Counted from the stretch's first letter, positions 1 through 25,800 are shown. The stretch is 64,000 nt of DNA from Ficedula albicollis (GCF_000247815.1 NC_021678.1:11591351-11655350), one strand, 5' to 3'. Numbers and translations are program-made. Notes: generated by a model from the letters alone, not told the origin.

Positions 1-69
1 AGCAATCTATTTTCACTGACCTAGTTAGAAAACCTTTTCCCCACTTTGTACTTTTTACCTTCATGTGTT

Positions 70-75
70 TTTATT
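70..75 (-). terminator. Candidate distal poly(A) signal AATAAA
   Basis: A minus-strand AATAAA lies about 975 nt beyond the ANXA11 stop codon. It is a plausible distal polyadenylation signal, but such hexamers are common by chance in AT-rich DNA. Confidence 0.3.
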
Positions 76-880
76 TTGAGAACAACAAACAGAAGAGATG
101 TCATTCATGTCAGCAGGGAATAAAAAAATCAGAGTTCCAAGAGTAAGAGAAATTACAACAAGCAAAATGAAAATACTGAGCAGTAACTACAGATTACACG
201 TATCATGTACAGACAATTGCTCATCAACAGTGCACAATTCCCAAACACTTATCAAAACAACAATTTCTGAATAATCTTGTAGAAGAGAACTTCTATGGAA
301 AAATCAAGTTACATAAACTGAGTCATCACTCACATACATCAATATGAACACCAAAAGGCACAGTCTGCAAAGACTTAGACACTTTAATTTCGTAACCTCT
401 TCTTACATACATATATTTAAGGCACAATCTGAAACTTTTAAACATTAATGACAGAATCTTTACTCCTGTCAACATTACTACTGCCTTGAGACAATCTGCC
501 TTAGCAAGAATGAAATGTGGAACACATCTTCCTTGAAAAGAATCAAGGTAAAAAAAGAGAACTTGACAAAACTTCTTTAAAACAGTCTTAACTAGATACA
601 AAACCTCGAGGCTGCTATCTCCACATTAAGGAAGTGGGCTAGCCCAAAACCAACTCTGCATACAATAGATATAAAACTTGCATTAAAATGGCACTCAGTG
701 TTTATACAAAAGAACACCTTAAATCATACAACTGTGATTTTTGTTTCATAAAACAAACACTATTTCAGCATGATATAAGCAGAAAAGAAATAATGACCTG
801 TCATCTATGGATTGCTGAGGGTGTTATACAGAATCCTGAGTAGATGGCACATAAGCTTGGTATTCTGGGGGGTTTTAGCA

Positions 881-886
881 TTTATT
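881..886 (-). terminator. Candidate proximal poly(A) signal AATAAA
   Basis: The first AATAAA on the minus strand after the ANXA11 stop lies about 165 nt downstream of it. A weak TG-containing stretch follows around 850. It is the closest canonical hexamer to the stop codon. Use is inferred, not shown. Confidence 0.3.
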
Positions 887-1049
887 ACCTACTACTTTTG
901 AACTGAAGATATATGCAATATTATAGTTTGAAATGCAATTGCTTTAGAAGAAACAGGTAATTACATATCTACTTATGGGGAAAAAAAGATGCTCTGCAGC
1001 AAGTACATGAAAACAGCAGCTTTTTTTTAAGAAAAGCTCAATGCTCCAT

Positions 1050-12330
<11,281 letters not shown>

Positions 12331-14207
12331 TGCAAAGATCTGGAAAGTAGGTGTGATACAGTTATTTTCTGTAATGCTTCACTCCTTACACCACATAACA
12401 CTAAGAGGCAACATCTATGCAGTAGCCAGTTACCAAAATTTAGACAGAACCTGCACACTTTGTCCCGGCTTTTCCCTTAGAAACCTTTTCCTGTTTCCTT
12501 CTGCTGGACTAATAAACAGATAGCTAAGCAGTTGCAGAGTCATTCCTCATTATTTCTCTTATTTGTTGCAGTTGCTACTTACTCCTTGCTTTGTCTATTA
12601 CATTTTTAGGCATGTATTACTTGAACATGCTTCCTTAACTGTGCCATTAAAATCTCCAGAAGTTTCCAGCCTATACACAACTGTCTTATCAATGAAGAGT
12701 AGAAAATCACCTGACAAAGAAGCTACATTTCAAGTGAGCAACTAAGTAGTTGTTAGAAGGCCCCTAAATGCAAACGTCTGCAGAAGTGCAAGGTCAGAGT
12801 AAGAAGGGATACACCTTCATGCTTACAGCATTGCCATAAAATATGAAGGGTTTACTGATAGGATAAGATCACTAGAACAAATTGGGTCTCTCAAAACGGA
12901 TAGTGCCTCTGTCAGCACAGAAGTACACAAAGTCATTAGCTGTCCAAAATAGAAGCAGAGGTCAAAAAGGAAGAACAGCTAAATGAAGGACGAAATGAAA
13001 ACTGGCTTCCAGAATACAAAGGCCATATTTTAAACAGAACAACTACCAGGAAGAAGCGTAAAAGTAACTATGAAGAAAATATCCATAATGAGTGTTAACT
13101 TTTTGAAGGTTATTTTTAATGACAAGTCCCAGTCTGTTTTCAGAATTGCTGTGGAGATTATCCCTTTCTCTTTTTTTCTCCCTCTTTCTCCTAAAGCACT
13201 ATCTTTTGCATCTGGCATGTTTTGCTGTGTTTTGGGTTTCAGCTGTGGAATTTTGTTTTGGATTTGGTTGGCGGGGGTGCTGTTCTTGTGAAATTGTTTT
13301 CATTCTGCATGATCACATTCACTTCCCTTTCTGGTTTGCATAGCTCTATTGCACAGCAAATGGAGAAAACTTTTTTTTGTGGTTTTGTTTTTTAATAAGG
13401 AATTACAATTAGGAAATATGCAATTTACTTGGAAACTGTTAGGACTTCATGCTGCACATACTCATTTAAATTTAAAGAGAGAGAAATGAACTAACAGACA
13501 CTGCAATGAACAGAGCACACTAAAAGTTATAACCCTTACTTCTGCTCCAGTACGTAGCATCTAACAGAGTCAATAAATAAGTGAGTGCAGATTCTCAGCA
13601 TTAGAGAAGCAATGCCTGCTGTTACCCATGCAAAGACTGACTCCAAAGTCACGAAACAAAAGCCAAGAAACAAAAAGCAAAACACGTATTACCCTCTGCT
13701 GCTGGAAAAAACGAGCAGGCAGCCTCCTCCCTCCTGGCACCTGGCCACACAATTGCCAGAGGGAGATGCTGGGCCCCAGGCCTGTGCTGCCACCTCCGGG
13801 CAGGTACCCCAGTGTGGAAGTGCAGAGAGGCCAGCAAAAAAAAATAACATTAAAAAAACTCAACAGAAGGCAGCCTGACACGCTTCAGAGCCTCTCTAAT
13901 TCACAAATGGGCTTTACATCATAAAGCATGGAAAAATAAATAACAATTATTACCACATCATTCAAAAAACAACCAAAGAACTTCCACAATCTAGATTCTT
14001 AGCAAGCATAAGGTCAATGTGCACATCTTTATATAAAAATTATTACAACACTGAAATTAGTGTTATTTCTTCAGGTACAACCATAATGATATTTTTAGTT
14101 ATTTTTTAGCTTTTTATGTGAATACAATAAAGACAGCATACTCAAAAAAATTGTAACATGCCTTTTCAACAAAGTTTTAAGTAAAGCTTTAAATTTAAGG
14201 CAAAAAA

Positions 14208-14209
<2 letters not shown>

Positions 14210-14251
<42 letters not shown>
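14210..14251. repeat. Poly(T) tract, 42 nt
   Basis: An uninterrupted run of 42 T. On the minus strand it reads as poly(A), so it could be the tail of an old retrocopy, but no parent gene was recognised beside it and no target-site duplication was found by eye. Confidence 0.9.
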
Positions 14252-14254
<3 letters not shown>

Positions 14255-17200
14255 GTAGAGGGTGAGAAGCAATGGGATAGGTTTTGTTTTTCTTAGCAAG
14301 ACTGTTTGCTTGCTAATCCCATATAGAACACTCATTTCAAACTGGAAAAAACCCCAACATTAAGAGAGCCTTTTGGCAATGAAAGCTGAGGTTAAGAAAA
14401 AACAGCCAACTTCAGCAACTTGAAAAAAATGTTAGTTTCTATATAAAAATGTTCCACTTGCTTCTTTTGAACACTGTATTTATCCAGGGCTTTTCCAAGG
14501 GGAAATTTTCCCAGACTGGTTTGATTCCAGACAAACTAGATCTGCAAACACACTGACTTCTCATGTTCAGAAACTTCCCTGATCACCACCTTTTCTGCAG
14601 TTCATTCGAGCCTCTGTTGGTCAGTACTCCAACTTCAGAAATATAAACACAGAGTCACCTTTCCCAACCATTCCCTCAACCCAGCCTCCATTTCATCTTC
14701 TAATCTCATCTTTCACACCTTCTCCTGCTACATCCACAATATTTTACTAAAATGGTTGGTGATGAGCAGCCTCTGATAACAAATGGGTGACATAAGCAAG
14801 GGAACAGAAGATGTGGAAACCCACCCTGCTATACAAATATTGCGTGGGAGGATACAGGAACAGCAAGGTCTCTGTTTGCTCAGTCATAAAAAATGTAGTG
14901 CATAGACAAGGGAAAAAACCAAACAACCAAACCACACACGGAAAGAGGGAGTGCCTTGAAGAAAATAGAGAACAACTACTGTCAAGGTCCTCTCCCCATT
15001 CCCAGTATTCAATCCCAGAGGTCCACCTCAGAACTTTAAATAAAGACCTGAGGTTTTACGTTATCATGCTTCACTCTGCAAGCTACAAACAGTTCAGGCT
15101 ATTGAGCATTTTCCTGATGACTGGCAAAGGTCAGAGGGAACAGACCTGTCCATAAAAGATTAAATCTGTGACAGACTTTCAACAGGAATCTTGAAAATAT
15201 GCTTCTGTAAGATAGAGCACAGGAAAAAAGGACTACAACTTCAGAAATTTATAACGAGAATTCCATAATGATGGCAGAAATAAAGAAGAAAACTTCAAGG
15301 CTGCCAGAAAACTTGTTTCAAGGTGCAGTAGCAATAAGCTCAGCCACTGCATTCACACCCATTCCTGGAATTTATTTAGTGGCTGCTGTTCAGACTCCAG
15401 CTATGCCATGGTACAATAATTTGAGGACAAAAAAGGATGAAAAAATCTTAACTTTTATTTGTTCAAAATTATTTGTTCAATTACACCCTTTTCACACGGA
15501 ACACCAAGTAAAGTTAAACCCTTGGCCTTGACTCCTCCACAAGGTTAATTACCAGGATATAGTAGACAAAGCAGCCTGAAGCTATAAATTACAATACCTG
15601 CTCCAAGACTGATCCCTGATTGTGAAACCAGCAGAACAGAATTTATCACCTTGCAATACGCTGTCATTTTTCATCAGATATGAGCTGAGGCATCCACCAC
15701 TGTGCTTTTCCAAGACAAGGACAAACCACAGTCAGCACTGAACCAGCTACCTGCTATTTTACACCAGCCTGAGCAAGATTTATCTTTGAGTCATGCACTG
15801 CAGCATACAAGTTGTTCTCTCCTGTATCAGTTGTAATATTTTTCATCCTGGTAGATAAAAAGTCCTGCAATTCTGTTTTTTCATTAAGTCTTCTGTGTAT
15901 GTATGTGACTCCTGTCTAGCGTTCCTTTCACTACGAAAAAAGCTAATTTGGTAGAATGGGTTTATCTTCCAACAGGACTGAGTTCATGCCACCCAAAACT
16001 CAGGGAACCTCTTTTACACAGATCTTATCACTCATTGCTCACCTTCACAAACCTTTACTGGACTTCATCCAACAATGTATATTTAAAGAGTACTAACACA
16101 TCATCCACTTCCAACAAAAAAAAAGCTTCCTTAACAAAAAACCCAAACCAACTCACAGCTCTGAGTAGATGGTAGAACAGAAACAAACTCAAATATGAGC
16201 ATTTTTTAAACATTATCCATTTGAATTGCTAGTATTATGACTCAGGAGCTCTGCCAGTTTTGATGCTTCTTCTAATTCAATATAATAACCTTTTTTATTA
16301 CAGAAAATAATCAAGCACTTTTTGACCTGCTGGGGCAAGGGGCGTATGGGGGAAGAGCACGAAAAAGGTAGCACTTGCAAGCTTTAGTCAAAATAAAATA
16401 GAACTGAAAAGAGATGCCATGTCCAACAAAGAAATACTGAATGGGGACACACCCATAAGCCCTTTTTTTTTTTACAACAGAGTTGTAAAAATATTACTAA
16501 GAACATTCCTGTAACCCTTCCAGTGACAGAAGCCCTATATAAATACTCAGGGCTTCAAAATCCAAAGAACTTAGCTGAGCTGCATGGACTTTCAAGATCT
16601 ATGTGCAGCAAAAACCTGAGTTAATTCCAAGAGATCAGCTTCATTTCGGATCCCTACTCTACCCTAATGCAAGTGCTTCCTTTTGTAGCACTTCCTTTGA
16701 TACTCTCTTTCAAATATACAAAATACACAGTAAGAACATTTATGACAATACAGATAAGACCCCTTCGAAACAAGAAAACAAGCAAGGAAAAAAAACCAAA
16801 TTAAGGTAATGAGATGTTTGAAGAAGTAATGGAATGAGGTTGTTCTATTTCAAACTCATCACAGAAAATAACTTGTTGCAAAAAAAAAAAATACTATAAA
16901 TAGTCTGAACTATGTTTTATTAGTCAGTCTCAACTGACTAATGCCTCAGAGATTTATACTCCTCTATTTTAAGTTCCACTGTGAAAGAATAAATTTTACA
17001 ACATTAGTGCAAGTCAGAATATGTAAACACCAATTACTCCATGAACTACAGCAATAGTGTAGTATTCAGTACTCTAAAATAGTAACTAAAAAGTATCTGA
17101 GTGTTCATTTCACACCAGCAGCTTTTAATTAGTGGCTGTGCCCCATCCTGAAGCACAGAGCCAGGGAATGGCCTCTGCAAGGGCAGAGGCCACAGGGACA

Positions 17201-17945
17201 AAAGGACGGCAAGAGGCTCCCATCAGGTCAGCAGCTGCTGGGGCTGCAGAGGAGGCCAGACGGACAGCGAGCTGTTCAAGTGACAGCTCCCAAAGTCAGG
17301 CACACGGCAGCAGCTGCATGGGACCTCAGCTACACTCCTTATGGACATACTGTGACAAACACTGTGACAAACCCTCTCTGCGGGCAGCCTGGGGGCTCCC
17401 CACATGAACAAGAGGCACTTTTCATCAGCACACTTTCCTTTTCCACACTTTCTGGACAGGGAGGGCTTACACATTCAGCTGTTCAGCAACAGTGAGCAAA
17501 TGGACAAACTTGCATTTATTCCAGGCTATAAGGAATTACTCATTTTCAGCTGATTAATTCTTTCCAGGAACAGAATTATTAAAAAACCAACTTAGAGTAG
17601 TAAAATAGAGATACAGGTATTTCAAAGTAAACATAAACAAGGAATGTGAAAAGAGAGCAAGACTATAGCCTTCAAATCTAGTCTGCACTTGAGATCATGA
17701 AGCTTCAGTCCTTAAAGCTTACTACTGAAAAGTATTTTTCCCCCTAAATCCTTACATTTGTAAGATGCATTCATTCTCCTAGCTAATAGAAAAACAAGTA
17801 TTTTTAAAACAATGCCAAGCATAGCCAACAACCAGTTATTTTGACTATAGATAAGTACACTATTTACTGAATAAGTGCAAATTCCCAAGCTTAAAGTTGT
17901 TATCTCTAGCAATAATAAAAGGGATATTTGCCATGTCTGCTTCAA

Positions 17946-18093
17946 GCAACTTAAGCGCTTAATTCAGAGCAACTCACTAAGCCAAAGTTCAAAATCGCAC
18001 ATGCTTTTCTAGCCAATTAAGTGCAACTTAAGCACCTAATTCAGAGCAATTCACTAAGCCAAAGCTCAAAATCAGACATGCTTTTCTAGCCAA
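17946..18093. repeat. Tandem duplication, 77-bp period, two copies
   Basis: The copies start at GCAACTTAAG at 17946 and 18023 and both reach ATGCTTTTCTAGCCAA. A handful of substitutions separate them. The sequence is non-coding. Confidence 0.85.
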
Positions 18094-21000
18094 GCCAGAG
18101 ATCTGTGGGGTGTAGGAATTAACTATAGCAAGTATCACTTCACATACATGTTGACTATATGACTATAGCAAAGTTTAGCACAAACAAGAGACCTTCAGAA
18201 GCATTAAAACTCATGTGGATCTTTAATATGGGACTGATGTATTTGACAGTTCTGAAGCCCACCAGAAGTTAAGATCCAAAAGCCTGAATTGGAAGCCCAC
18301 CTCTTTTACAGGTGAACACTTTCCCAAAGCCCTCAAAAAAACCCTCACCACCCACACTTCGCAGTAAAAGAAAAAAAAAACCAAAACAAGAATTCCAAAA
18401 TACTTTTAACCTTCCCCTACCAGGTAAGACAGCACATTCTGTCTCAAACAGACAGCACATATGGTAAAAAAGGAGGCAAAATCTGGGAAGAACTTGTTTC
18501 CCTTTCTCTGGAGATCTTACACAAGAACATTGCTACTGACCAGACTGCAGTGACACCGTACTGTAGCGCCAGGTAGCGGAGCTGTGTGGGGCTGTGTTTG
18601 TTTCATGCAGGTGCCACAATCTAACGACTGGCACTGGTCCACACTCAGCATCTGTGACAGCTGAATAGTATGGACACAATTGCACACACAAAACAAAAAA
18701 AACAACTGCCAGCAAGAATCACACGAGAAATGTGATAGAATTGTCTCTTAGAAGGACACCACCGAGTCCCAACTCTGACCCATAACTGATTCCAGGTTTA
18801 CCCCATCCAGGATCTAACTTCTCATCGAGATTCTTTAGTGAGTGCTGATAAAATCTGGAACAAACACAGAGCAACAATGGAAACAATACACAGTAAATAC
18901 CTAATGCTGTTCTTAAATTTGCTTATCTACTTTACATTCCTCCCAGCTTGGGGAACTGCCTGAAGGAAATTCAGCATTTATATCAACCACACCCGCTTTC
19001 AAATAAACTGGCAAAAGTAAGTTTCAAATAGGTGAAAGTGCTGCTTGCTGGGGGGTAAACACGCAGCCTTTTTCTTTCCTTTTTTTAAAAAAAGTCTTTG
19101 CCACCTTCAAGAGAAATTCAAAACAAAACGCACCACATACAGCTGACAAGTCCCTGTCCTTATTTCCAACAGTAAACATAAAACACTTTGAAAATATATC
19201 CAATAAGAAATATGGTTCAAGGCAGTAAACATAAATCTATGAAATAAACAAAATAAATCACTTTGGTGCCATTACTCAATCGAATATCTAATGTAATGGA
19301 AGCCTCCAACCAAGCAGTTTGAAGCTGACAGAGACATTTCTACAATTACATAGAGGCTTGGGTAAAAATAAATGAAACTTCCAGTTTGTTCAAAAGCCCT
19401 ACTATTCCTGTAGTCAAAAATAAGCCATCTGCTGTTTTCAATTATATCACTGCTTTAACTAGACCTTCATTTTCTTCTTTTTTTATACTTATACTGCTAT
19501 CACAGAAGTAGAATTAGGTCGGCTCTATCTTGGCTCTGATTAATGCAATGCCATTGAACAGACCCTATGGAACCTCCATCTTCCAAAACTTGCTAGAGGT
19601 CTAGGAAACAGCATCTCCTGTGATCTTCATATCAGACAGACTTCTTGGCTTGATTTTTTTTAAAGCAGATCAGGTTATGTTTTAAGTTATGTTTTATATT
19701 TTAAGTTATCTAACACTATGTTTTTATAATTCTGACTACATAAATATCCCCATGAAATAGCCTCATCCCACTACTGGTTTGTTATGTCTTTTAGTGACTT
19801 TTGACATTTCATGGAGCTTTCAGTCTAGCAGTTGAAAACTTCTGGGGACTACAAATAATAAGCTAAACAAGTGAAAAATCATACGAATGAATGTGATAGC
19901 TACTCCAGAAATTTTAAGTACAGACAGGCATTTTGGCCCCTGACCTTATACTAAGGTCAGGCAAGAGAAAGCAATTATGATAAATATCATATTGTTGAAA
20001 TAAAATCATTAGGCACTCAGCAGAAATGCACTGGGAAACAGGGCTATAGGCAAACATGTAAGCAATGCTCAGTTCTAGTTATCTGCTGTATCAGTGGGAG
20101 GAGAGTGGTCCACATGACTCTTACAGCAACTCAAAATACAGGAAATTATAGAAATAGCCAAGCCATGGGGAAAGCGTTCATCCACTCAGGCTTTTCAGCA
20201 ACCATAAACTTGCACTGGTTTTGTATTGTTTCTGACGTTACCATGGGTGTTCCAGTAAAGCACTGACTCACTCCACAGAAAATAACTGTGTGCTGGGGGA
20301 GGTAGCAGGGAATGAACCTCCCACCTCCGACAGCAGCTGGGCTTTCCGCTGCATAACCCTCACAATCAGCTCCTTCACCAGAACACAGTGCTCCAGCACT
20401 TTCCCTCTCCCTCGCCAGTCTGTTCTCTCTCCTCACCTTCGGCCCCAGTGCCATCTGCCCCCGTCTGGGCGAGATGCCTTCCGCGCTTCTGCCACTCCCC
20501 TCACAACGTTATCGCTACACAGTTCCTCCGTAACAGGAAGGAGCTTCCAGGAACTACTATAAATATATTTGAAAAGAAAAATATACTCCACAGAAGTACT
20601 CCCTTACTGCCCAGAAACAGGACGGGGAGAATAAGGAACTGCTTTTCTGAACATGGAGATGTTTGTGCTATTTTCTGTCACACATACAGCTACTGCATTA
20701 CAAGAGTTTGAGGAGTTTTGGTTTTAAGACAACCAAAGTGACTTGAAGACACTTAAAGACACTCAAGTGTCTTAAAGACATTCCAAGTGCATACAGTATA
20801 GGAAAAGGGAAAGCATATTACGAGGAGTTTAGAGAAAGGGGACTTCGGATGAAAAAAAAAAAAAAAGGCACTGCGTAATGGCCAGCCTACCATCTTAGGC
20901 TGCTGCCTCCTGACAACTGTACACATCAACATTATAAACTCAAGATAAACTACGGACACAGGCAAAGAACCGAACTGTAACTACAACAGCAAAACACGTC

Positions 21001-21207
21001 CTCTCCTCCGAAACCCCATTTCCCCAGGAAACAGGCGTTGCTTCCTCCCAGCTGCTGCAAGCCCTGACCGCCCCTCCGGCAGACCTTGAGCCGCTGCCTG
21101 TCCCCCCGCGGGCTCCCGCGGCCGCAGGGTCCCGTCCCCGCGGGGCCACGGGCGCGGCCCACAGCCCACAGCCCGGCCGCACCGGGCCCCGGGCCCCGGC
21201 CCCTCCT

Positions 21208-22643
21208 CAGCGCCCCGGGGGACAGCCGGCACCGACCCGGGCACAGCCCTCAGCGCCCCGGGGGACAGCCGGCACCGACCCGGGCACAGCCCTCAGCGCC
21301 CCGGGGGACAGCCGGCACCGACCCGGGCACAGCCCTCAGCGCCCCGGGGGACAGCCGGCACCGACCCGGGCACAGCCCTCAGCGCCCCGGGGGACAGCCG
21401 GCACCGACCCGGGCACAGCCCTCAGCGCCCCGGGGGACAGCCGGCACCGACCCGGGCACAGCCCTCAGCGCCCCGGGGGACAGCCGGCACCGACCCGGGC
21501 ACAGCCCTCAGCGCCCCGGGGGACAGCCGGCACCGACCCGGGCACAGCCCTCAGCGCCCCGGGGGACAGCCGGCACCGACCCGGGCACAGCCCTCAGCGC
21601 CCCGGGGGACAGCCGGCACCGACCCGGGCACAGCCCTCAGCGCCCCGGGGGACAGCCGGCACCGACCCGGGCACAGCCCTCAGCGCCCCGGGGGACAGCC
21701 GGCACCGACCCGGGCACAGCCCTCAGCGCCCCGGGGGACAGCCGGCACCGACCCGGGCACAGCCCTCAGCGCCCCGGGGGACAGCCGGCACCGACCCGGG
21801 CACAGCCCTCAGCGCCCCGGGGGACAGCCGGCACCGACCCGGGCACAGCCCTCAGCGCCCCGGGGGACAGCCGGCACCGACCCGGGCACAGCCCTCAGCG
21901 CCCCGGGGGACAGCCGGCACCGACCCGGGCACAGCCCTCAGCGCCCCGGGGGACAGCCGGCACCGACCCGGGCACAGCCCTCAGCGCCCCGGGGGACAGC
22001 CGGCACCGACCCGGGCACAGCCCTCAGCGCCCCGGGGGACAGCCGGCACCGACCCGGGCACAGCCCTCAGCGCCCCGGGGGACAGCCGGCACCGACCCGG
22101 GCACAGCCCTCAGCGCCCCGGGGGACAGCCGGCACCGACCCGGGCACAGCCCTCAGCGCCCCGGGGGACAGCCGGCACCGACCCGGGCACAGCCCTCAGC
22201 GCCCCGGGGGACAGCCGGCACCGACCCGGGCACAGCCCTCAGCGCCCCGGGGGACAGCCGGCACCGACCCGGGCACAGCCCTCAGCGCCCCGGGGGACAG
22301 CCGGCACCGACCCGGGCACAGCCCTCAGCGCCCCGGGGGACAGCCGGCACCGACCCGGGCACAGCCCTCAGCGCCCCGGGGGACAGCCGGCACCGACCCG
22401 GGCACAGCCCTCAGCGCCCCGGGGCACAGCCGGCACCGACCCGGGCACAGCCCTCAGCGCCCCGGGGCACAGCCGGCACCGACCCGGGCACAGCCCTCAG
22501 CGCCCCGGGGCACAGCCGGCACCGACCCGGGCACAGCCCTCAGCGCCCCGGGGCACAGCCGGCACCGACCCGGGCACAGCCCTCAGCGCCCCGGGGGACA
22601 GCCGGCACCGACCCGGGCACAGCCCTCAGCGCCCCGGGGCAGT
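21208..22643. repeat. GC-rich minisatellite, 43-bp unit, about 33 copies
   Basis: The unit starts CAGCGCCCCGG and returns every 43 bp from 21208 to 22627, giving 33 complete units and a partial one. Each unit holds five CpGs and two CCCGGG sites. Units are identical by eye, except four consecutive ones starting at 22412, 22455, 22498 and 22541 that read GGGGCAC in place of GGGGGAC. The unit has no stop in any plus frame and 43 is not a multiple of 3, so a long open frame with a 43-residue period results. This frame is an artefact of the repeat. Confidence 0.97.
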
Positions 22644-22671
22644 CCGTACCAGCCCCTAAAAACGGCCCCCC

Positions 22672-22830
<159 letters not shown>

Positions 22831-22859
22831 GCCGGTGGAAACGGCACAACAGGTTTGAC

Positions 22860-25800
22860 CAGGAGGCGGCTTCAGCGAGAGGACCGTTTTATAAAAAAAC
22901 AAAACGCTCAGTAAAAAAGGTAATTCCTCCAGTCACGTGGGCAGCCTGGGTATTGCCCAAGAGCACAGCCTGTGGGACCCGGTGACACGGACACGGCAAA
23001 ACCAAATCCTGGAAGCTACGGTTCAAGTCAAGGTTATAAGCGTTCAGCACAGCATCGGGTTAAAACCCAAAACCACCCCTGGCTGTTCTCACCAGGAGAT
23101 TTCAGAAAACATGCTTTCCAGACAAGGTGGTACAGAAACCCCCATTTCATATGTAACATACTTTTCCTTAAATAAAATTCCACCAAAAATCAAGAGGAAG
23201 GAGATTGTTTGTGTCAGCCTTATCTAGTACAAGCAATAATAGCTAAAGGTTCCAATAAATATATTTTTGGGGTTTCTTTTCCTACATGCGTTCTTTAAAG
23301 ATGAGTGAAGTTGCTCACATGGAAGCATTTAGAAACACAAACCAAGATAATAAAAACGAAAAATAAAAAGGGCTAGCATTTTCCAATTAAATTTCTTTTG
23401 CCAAGACACTAATCAAAATAGCAAACACAGCATTATCTAACTGAATCACAGCATTATACAACTTGGGTGGGGAATGAACTTGACTTTGCAGCTGGGAATT
23501 TTGTCAACAGCGTCCAGAACCTCCTTTGCAACACTCGCTTCTCTAATATGTATGCTTTGTAACAGGCAATTTCATTTACAATGAAACTAATTAGGATAGA
23601 TGTGTTCACACTTCTTAAAGCGTCCTGTTCAACCACCAAAAGCTTTCAGTTGAAGGGCCTGGGCTTTTTCTCCTCCTTACAGCTTTCACATACCACAATG
23701 GCCAATCACTGAAATACAACAGCTGTGATTCAACTAAAGAAAAGAAATTGCCATTTTTCCCCTCTCTCTCATCACAATTTTAAGTGGCACTGCATAGGCC
23801 AAGGCTGCACTCATGGGAAACAGCTACATTTAAAGTAGTCTAAAGCAAATGAATAGGTATATTTGAATATAAAAACAGCCAGCAGCCAAGCCCCACACAG
23901 CCTCTGTTACTCCCTAACCAGCAAGATCAGGGAGAGAATGAGAAAGGTAAAAGCCAGAAAACTTGTGTGTTGGGATAAAGACAGTCAAAGAGGAAAAGCA
24001 AAAGCCATGCACACAAGCAAAGAAATACAAGGAACTGATTCTCCACTTCCCATGGACAGGCATGTGTTCAGTCATTTCCAGGAGGACAAGACTCCATCAC
24101 ATGTAACAGTTAGTTGGAAAGATAAATGCCATCATTCCAAACGTCCCCCCTGCTTTCATATAGCACAATGTCATATGGTCTGGAATAACCCTTGGGGTCA
24201 GTTGGGGTCAGCTGTGTCCCTGCCCAAATTTCTGTACACCTCCAGTCTCCTCACTGGTGGGGTGAGAGGCAGGAAGACCTGGTCTCTATGCAACCCCTCT
24301 CAGCAATAACAGAAACATCTGCATTATCACCACTGTCTTCAGCACAATTCCAAAACATAGCCCCCACACTAGTCACTGTGAAGAAGATAAAGTGCATCTC
24401 AGTCAAAACCAGCACATTATCTTACTGTGGTTTAGCACAAATTATAAATTTATACTCAGATTATCTTAAGCTTCACTGATAAAGACGTTTCTCATTAATA
24501 GGCAAAGCTAACCTAAAGCATCAACACAAGTTCTGATACAGAGCATAGCCTGATGTTCTCTATGCAGGCAGATGGAGAAATGAAGATATGCCCAGAGTAG
24601 CTCAGATGGAAAGAATGTCAGGGATCTTTGTCTGCTGGTACTGCTTCTCCTGGGAGTTAAACTCCTCTCACCTGTGTCAGCCGAAAGGGGCCACATTAGC
24701 TCTAACACGAGTTCTGTTAGCCAGAGTAACTTTGACTAAAACAAGTTAGGAGCCATTCAGAGGAGCTGCTACTCTCATCAGATGAGGACACAACAACTTC
24801 TACAAAGCACAATTTCTTCTTCCAGCAGGATTTGAAAAACAAACAAACTCGTATTTCTATAACTTTAGAACTGCTATTTTTTCATGTAGAAAATCCCTTT
24901 GATGCCCCTCAATGCCTAGGCTGGAGGGGTTGTATGAAGAAGCTTCTACTCCTGCAACCAGCCTGGTATTCATTCCAGACCAGGTTGTGCTCACTTTGAA
25001 GTCAATTGCAATCTTCCATGGGTTTAACCAAGGTCTAGATTTGGCTTACTTTTATGAATCCCTCTTTTTATCCAGTCTCAGTGACTGGAAGTCTCACACC
25101 TTTGATGCTGCATTCATAAACAGAAAACTTGACTAGCTATGGCAGTATATGGAATATTCTTCTGACAAAGAAATCATTCTATGATTTCTTTCTACCTGCC
25201 ACTTTGAGACAGTCAGGGACTGAGACATTTACTTAGCATATTTTATTTCTGGAAATTTTTCCACAGGAATGATAGCCTCTGAGCCCATGCTTTTTGGGAC
25301 CTTTAGTTGGAGTAAAACACTTGCAAAAACTGCTACAGGCAGCACATATACTTGTCAGCATCCACTTAAAGTTCCAGGAAGCCTACCAGCAAGTTTTAAT
25401 ATATTTTTATTTCCCAACCTCTTGAGTTTTAATATTTAAGCTGGTTATTTAACCAGGACACAGCCCCAAAGCACCATGTGCTATGCAATTGAACAGAGGT
25501 TTACTTTTACTCACATAAAAAACTCTCACTCTGTATTCATATTTCAAACCAAATTCATCTGGACAGTGATGCCACAGTCAGAAATTAGGCAGAAATGAGG
25601 CCTAGAATCCTTGGTGTTGGCACAGGTGAGAGAGAGTTTGCCTGTCATCTCAAGCATAGTCATACTGCTTTCTGACATTTCTGACAATACTGACCCAGTA
25701 CCAATTGAAATAGAGAAGCCTTTGTGGGAGAACCCACGAAAATCACAGCAGCATTTCCTGCAAGCACTGCATTTTCCTAGTGACCCTTCCAAGCCTATGA

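Larger units (their letters stand above)
1..1049 (-). other. ANXA11: ANXA11 3' untranslated region (probable, extent uncertain)
   Basis: This AT-rich sequence follows the ANXA11 stop codon on the minus strand. No coding exon or splice-site pair is seen in it. Two minus-strand AATAAA hexamers lie at 881-886 and 70-75, so the transcript may end near 860 or near 50, or beyond the window edge. The 3' end cannot be fixed without transcript data. Confidence 0.55.
12340..20960. other. Probable first intron or upstream region of ANXA11, no gene recognised
   Basis: This AT-rich sequence lies between ANXA11 coding exon 1 and the CpG island. No coding exon was recognised on either strand. It contains isolated GC-richer patches at about 13690-13840, 17110-17420 and 20290-20560, a 42-nt T tract and one 77-bp tandem duplication. 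Non-coding 5' UTR exons of ANXA11 could be hidden here. Confidence 0.6.

Noticed and set aside
13690..13840. GC-rich patch considered as an ANXA11 5' UTR exon or a retroelement fragment
   Set aside because: No convincing acceptor and donor pair on the minus strand and no recognisable element.
23863..24309. 148-codon plus-strand open frame
   Set aside because: No recognised domain, no splice context and ordinary composition. A frame of this length is not surprising once in 64 kb.
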